Source: M3007 sp964484205 (GTDB lineage: Bacteria; Bacteroidota; Bacteroidia; Chitinophagales; Saprospiraceae). From it: a DNA stretch of 64,000 nt. Below are positions 60,514-64,000 of this stretch, piece after piece. The stretch spans positions 46,202-110,201 of the forward strand of contig CAZAEZ010000019.1 of NCBI GenBank assembly GCA_964484205.1. The letters are read 5' to 3'. Every line of letters begins with the position of its first letter. The first letter of the stretch is position 1. The notes under the pieces are model-generated. The model saw only the letters and a program-made list of their open reading frames with translations. It had not been told where the DNA came from and ran no database searches. Position numbers and translations under genes: made by a program.

Positions 60514-61173
60514 CTACTCAGGTAACACAAGTGAAAGAATCTTGATCCGGCCCCGAAGGAGGGTGACCATGCCTTTGCGCTCCATTTGTTTGAGCAGACG
60601 GGAAATGACGGCGCGTGCCGAACCCAGATCGTCGGCGATCTCCTGATGCGAGCGGTGCAGCACCGTCGACTGCTGCATCGTCTGTTGTTCGCGGAGATAA
60701 TGCAACAGGCGTTGATCCAGGCTGGCAAAACCGATTTCATCAACCATGTGCAGCAGTTCCTGAAAACGCTGGGCGTAGGAATCAAGCACAAAATCGTACC
60801 AGCCCGGGAACTTCCGGCCAAGCAAATACGCCACTTCCGCCGGGATGCCGATGATCTCCGCCGATTGCTGGACGGTCGCCTTCACCTTGCTTTTTTCGCG
60901 CTTGAGGCAAGACGAAAGGGTCATCGCGCAGCTTTCCCCGGGCTGGATGTGGTACAGCAGCACTTCATGGCCGGCTGTACCGGCGCGGGCTACTTTGACA
61001 GTACCCTTCACGACCAGCGGAATCAGTTTTACCGGATCACCCTGATGGAGGAGTACATCGCCGGCCGGCAGGATTAGCGAAACCGCCCGTTCGGCGATCG
61101 TGTCGACCAACTCCGGGTTGTTCAACAGCGGAAAATGCCGGTGTAACAGGCTGCGGAGATCTTCATTTTTCAT
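60514..61173 (-). CDS. Crp/Fnr-family transcriptional regulator
   Basis: 219 residues from the Met at 61173 (MKNEDLRSLLHRHF), whose ATG overlaps the kmo stop as ATGA. The cyclic-nucleotide-binding-like domain (~20-130) has LPAGDVLLHQGDPVKLIPLV and SCAMTLSSCL. The DNA-binding helix-turn-helix is HRSHQEIADDLGSARAVISR and LLKQMERKG. The Fnr Fe-S Cys cluster and the cAMP-contact RAS motif are not evident, so the signal is unknown. Linked Crp/Fnr and DUF2892 genes are common in Bacteroidota, often tied to redox or thiol stress. Confidence 0.9.
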   Translation of the reverse strand: MKNEDLRSLLHRHFPLLNNPELVDTIAERAVSLILPAGDVLLHQGDPVKLIPLVVKGTVKVARAGTAGHEVLLYHIQPGESCAMTLSSCLKREKSKVKATVQQSAEIIGIPAEVAYLLGRKFPGWYDFVLDSYAQRFQELLHMVDEIGFASLDQRLLHYLREQQTMQQSTVLHRSHQEIADDLGSARAVISRLLKQMERKGMVTLLRGRIKILSLVLPE

Positions 61174-62540
61174 GATCCGGTATTTTCGGCCATCCACCGT
61201 TCAAACAGTTGCCGAACAGCAGGGCCATTCCAGTTTGCTTCGATATCGGGCAAGGCGAGGATTTCACGGAACAGTTCATTTTGCCGGTCGTGTTCGTGCA
61301 GGGCAACGTGGTAGGGAATATTCGTAAACGAAACCATGGAATACACCGGGATAAAATCGGGGTATTCTTCATGCAGCCAGGCGGCAATTTTTTTGCGCAG
61401 CAAAAACATGGGATCGCCGACGAGGTCGCGCATTTCGATAAAATTCCGAAGCGCCAGCTCGAGAATGGCGTCGCCGTCGGGTTTGCGCTGGCGCGAAAAA
61501 TCGGGGATGATGCGCGACCAGTCGCCGCCGTATGCGTCGTACATCGTGTCCAGGATCGTGCAATCTTCAAACCCGGCGTTCATGCCCTGCCCGTAAAACG
61601 GCACGATGGCGTGGGCAGCATCGCCGATGAGCAGGATGCGGTTTTGCCAGTGCCAGGGGTCGCATTTTGTGGTGACGAGCGAGGCTGTGGGATTTTCCCA
61701 AAAATCGGCGATCAGGGTGGGCATGTGCGGGACGGCATCGGCAAAGTAGCGATTGAAAAAATCCAGTACAGCAACGTCGGTGGTCAGTTTTTCAAATGAA
61801 ACTTCGCCTTCGAATGGCAGGAAAAGTGTGCAGGTAAAACTACCGTCGGCATTGGGCAGCGCAATCAGCATAAAATTGCCGCGTGGCCAGATGTGCAGGG
61901 CATTCGGGTCGATCCGGTGTTTGCCGCCGGGCGTGGGCGGGATCGTCAGTTCTTTGTAGCCGTGCTCGATGTACTGTTGGGCATAGTTGAACCGGTCGGT
62001 GCGTTGCAGGGCATAACGCACGGCGGAAAAAGCCCCGTCGGCGCCGAAGATCAGCGGCGCTTCCACGGTTTTCAGGACGCCGGTGGTGGTGTCTTCAAAC
62101 GTGATGGCGGGGTTTTGCAAATCCAGGTCGACACAACGGTGGTCGAAATAAAAATGGACTCCGGGAAAGGTGCCGGCAATGTGCAGCAACTCCAGGTTAA
62201 GCCCGCCGCGCGATACGGAGTAAATCGCCTCGTCGGCCTTTCCGTAGGGTTGATAACTCAGTTCGCCGGCTTCCGAGTGCATCATCCGGCCGGGCATGGC
62301 AATGGCTACTTTTTCGATTTTTTCACGAATACCGGCTTTGTCGATGGCTGCCCAGCCGCGCACGCTCATGGCCAGGTTGATGGAACGCCCGCCGGCATAA
62401 CCGGCAGCGCGCATGTCGGACCGCCGCTCGTACAGATCGACCTGGTAGCCCCGGCGGGCGAGAAAGACGGTCCACAGGGCGCCAACGAGTCCGGCGCCAA
62501 CGACCACCGCTTTTTTATTGGGTTTAGATGGATCGGGCAT
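61170..62540 (-). CDS. kmo: Kynurenine 3-monooxygenase
   Basis: Hydroxylates L-kynurenine with NADPH and O2 to 3-hydroxykynurenine, on the way to quinolinate/NAD or in tryptophan breakdown. 456 residues. FAD site VVVGAGLVGALWTVFLARRG; substrate-side GGRSINLAMSVRG, specific for this enzyme; the DG motif GADGAFSAVRYAL; and GDAAHAIVPFYGQGMNAGFE. The membrane-anchoring C-terminal helix of eukaryotic enzymes is absent, as in bacterial ones. No other kynurenine-pathway gene is in the window. It is the first gene of a four-gene run and is translationally coupled (ATGA) to the Crp/Fnr gene. Confidence 0.92.
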   Translation of the reverse strand: MPDPSKPNKKAVVVGAGLVGALWTVFLARRGYQVDLYERRSDMRAAGYAGGRSINLAMSVRGWAAIDKAGIREKIEKVAIAMPGRMMHSEAGELSYQPYGKADEAIYSVSRGGLNLELLHIAGTFPGVHFYFDHRCVDLDLQNPAITFEDTTTGVLKTVEAPLIFGADGAFSAVRYALQRTDRFNYAQQYIEHGYKELTIPPTPGGKHRIDPNALHIWPRGNFMLIALPNADGSFTCTLFLPFEGEVSFEKLTTDVAVLDFFNRYFADAVPHMPTLIADFWENPTASLVTTKCDPWHWQNRILLIGDAAHAIVPFYGQGMNAGFEDCTILDTMYDAYGGDWSRIIPDFSRQRKPDGDAILELALRNFIEMRDLVGDPMFLLRKKIAAWLHEEYPDFIPVYSMVSFTNIPYHVALHEHDRQNELFREILALPDIEANWNGPAVRQLFERWMAENTGS

Positions 62541-62655
62541 GATTGTTTTTTTCGCAAAGGTCTTTTATTCCGGGAAATTCCCCATTTGATCTTGGTCATT
62601 CCCTTGGACTTTCCCTACTTTTCGGGCACTAACCAAGTATCCGGAGCAGTACGCT

Positions 62656-63609
62656 ATGAAACAAGAAAATATTCTCATCATCGGCGCCGGGGGCCAAATC
62701 GGCACGGTGCTCACCGACGCCTTGCGCGAACTTTACGGAGACGACTCCGTCATCGCCTCCGACCTTCACCCGCTGGAAAACCAGGCCGGCCCAACTGAAA
62801 TTCTGAATGCCATGGACGGCCAGGCCCTGGAAGAAGTCGTGAAAAAATGGCGGATCAACCAGATTTACCACCTGGCCGCCATCCTGAGCGCCAAAGGCGA
62901 AAACGATCCCATGTGGGCCTGGGATATCAATATGACCAGCCTGTTTAACGTGCTCGAAATCGCGCGCCAGCGCAGCCTCAACAAGGTGTATTTCCCCTCT
63001 TCGATCGCAGTGTTTGGCCGGGAGGCCGCCCACCAGGACACCCCCCAGTACGAGGTGCTCATTCCCGAAACGGTGTACGGCATCAGCAAGGTGGCCGGTG
63101 AAAACTGGGCCAACTACTACTACCGCCGCTACGGCGTGGATGTGCGCTCGCTCCGCTATCCGGGCATCATCGGCTACCAGAGCATGCCCGGTGGCGGCAC
63201 CACCGACTATGCCGTGGATATTTACCACTACGCCATCCAGAACAAGCCTTACGAGTGTTTCCTGAGCGCCGATACCCGCTTGCCGATGCTGTACATGCCC
63301 GATGCCATTCGCGCTACGATCGAGCTGATGGAAGCGCAGGCCAACAAACTTTCGGTGCGCACCAGCTACAACCTGGCCGGCATGACGTTTTCGCCCGATG
63401 AAGTGGCCAACAGCATCCGCAAGCAGATGCCCAATTTTAAAATTAATTACAAACCGGATTTCCGGCAGGCTATCGCCGACTCCTGGCCGGCATCGATCGA
63501 CGACTCCGCTGCACGCCACGACTGGAACTGGCGGCCCGAATACGACCTCGATGCCATGACCCGGGATATGCTGCACCATTTGGCGATGAAGTACCATTTG
63601 ACTGTTTGA
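62656..63609 (+). CDS. tdh: L-threonine 3-dehydrogenase, short-chain (SDR) type
   Basis: Oxidises L-threonine to 2-amino-3-oxobutyrate with NAD. 317 residues. Rossmann motif IIGAGGQIGTVLTDALRELY; catalytic Ser/Thr in YFPSSIAVFG and Tyr-x3-Lys in YGISKVAGE. Family features that separate it from UDP-galactose epimerases are SLRYPGIIGYQSMPGGGTTD, LPMLYMPDAIRATIELM and the C-terminal PASIDDSAARHDWNW. Divergent from kmo, with 115 bases between. No kbl partner adjacent. Confidence 0.9.
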   Translation: MKQENILIIGAGGQIGTVLTDALRELYGDDSVIASDLHPLENQAGPTEILNAMDGQALEEVVKKWRINQIYHLAAILSAKGENDPMWAWDINMTSLFNVLEIARQRSLNKVYFPSSIAVFGREAAHQDTPQYEVLIPETVYGISKVAGENWANYYYRRYGVDVRSLRYPGIIGYQSMPGGGTTDYAVDIYHYAIQNKPYECFLSADTRLPMLYMPDAIRATIELMEAQANKLSVRTSYNLAGMTFSPDEVANSIRKQMPNFKINYKPDFRQAIADSWPASIDDSAARHDWNWRPEYDLDAMTRDMLHHLAMKYHLTV

Positions 63610-64000
63610 TTGCGGAATTCGGATTGCGGATTGCGGATTAATTCACCATTTCGGAAATGGTAAATTCTGAATTTCAAAATGGTCCCGTATCAAATTAAAG
63701 AGGGATTTTTAAAATAATTGTTTGAAGCCTTTAGCCCCAAAACACAAGTTGATTGACTTTATTGGATTGTTTTAAAAATTGAACCGGGGATTTTTTGGGC
63801 ACTTTTCGCTCCGCCCGGGTCAACCCCACCCCCAACCCCTCCCCCAAGGGAGAGGGGGGCTTGCCCTCAAACTTAATTCTAGATCCCGTTTAAGTAATCA
63901 AATAGTATAGTGGGATCAGGCTCCCCTCTCCCTTGGGGGAGGGGTTGGGGGCATAGCCATCAACTTAAGGGATTTTAAGTAGTAATAGATTGACGATTAA
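63610..64000. other. Gene-free end of window with repeats
   Basis: 391 bases without a gene. A small ggattgc tandem lies at 63622-63640, followed by A+T-rich sequence and the large inverted repeat at 63829-63951. Confidence 0.5.
63829..63951. repeat. Large inverted repeat with perfect 29-bp arms
   Basis: Left arm 63829-63857 (begins cccccaacccctccccc) and right arm 63923-63951 are exact complements. The 65-base centre has no coding capacity; pairing continues for a few bases inward with wobble. Confidence 0.9.

Overview
The window is a stretch of chromosome from a Bacteroidota bacterium, most likely of the Saprospiria type (Haliscomenobacter/Lewinella-like); the class is an inference. The signs are type IX secretion system (T9SS) cargo with C-terminal sorting domains (genes at 1, 4847, 37905 and 41069), SprB-type repeats with a gliding-motility-associated C-terminus, CzcA pumps fused to TolC-like proteins, DUF4783 and DUF2147 proteins, an archaeal/eukaryal-type ProRS, and the Bacteroidota promoter -7 box (TAnnTTTG) upstream of many genes. 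Most of the DNA looks moderately G+C rich. The block 37.2-43.0 kb is visibly richer in A+T.

Layout. 1-6.3 kb: end of a giant adhesin-like T9SS protein, a lytic transglycosylase (MltA), a Nudix hydrolase and a secreted esterase. 6.3-10.6 kb: a minus-strand block with a BlaI-type repressor, an M56 BlaR1-like membrane protease ending in a TonB domain and a separate TonB-domain protein, preceded by an OmpA protein and a secreted DUF4350-like protein. 10.7-20 kb: UDP-glucose dehydrogenase and glycogen phosphorylase (overlapping tail to tail), an NlpE-like lipoprotein, a TPR protein and a secreted DUF4838 protein. 20.2-22.3 kb: an acetyltransferase and a secreted peptidase among several kinds of intergenic inverted repeats. 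22.3-37.2 kb: a metal-homeostasis island with two divergently oriented RND efflux operons, a ferritin-like/VIT1 iron exporter between them, and one intact plus one wrecked methyltransferase gene. 37.2-43 kb: an A+T-rich block with a secreted M43-type metalloprotease and a second T9SS protein. 43-64 kb: mostly housekeeping and metabolic genes (tRNA-Gln, beta-mannosidase, acyl-CoA ligase, QueD-like, holB-ricT, lipoamide dehydrogenase, proS, an outer-membrane barrel, kynurenine monooxygenase with a Crp/Fnr regulator, threonine dehydrogenase).

The most notable observations are these. Both CzcA-TolC fusion proteins keep a signal-peptide-like segment exactly at the fusion joint, so each may be a polyprotein cut into an inner-membrane pump and an outer-membrane channel. 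A peroxiredoxin-like protein lacks the peroxidatic cysteine. A three-half-site operator lies upstream of blaI. A deleted methyltransferase paralogue sits on the far side of the iron transporter from its intact relative. Three intergenic sites share 33-bp palindromes with identical arms, embedded in larger mosaic repeats. All function calls come from reading motifs by eye; no database search was run.
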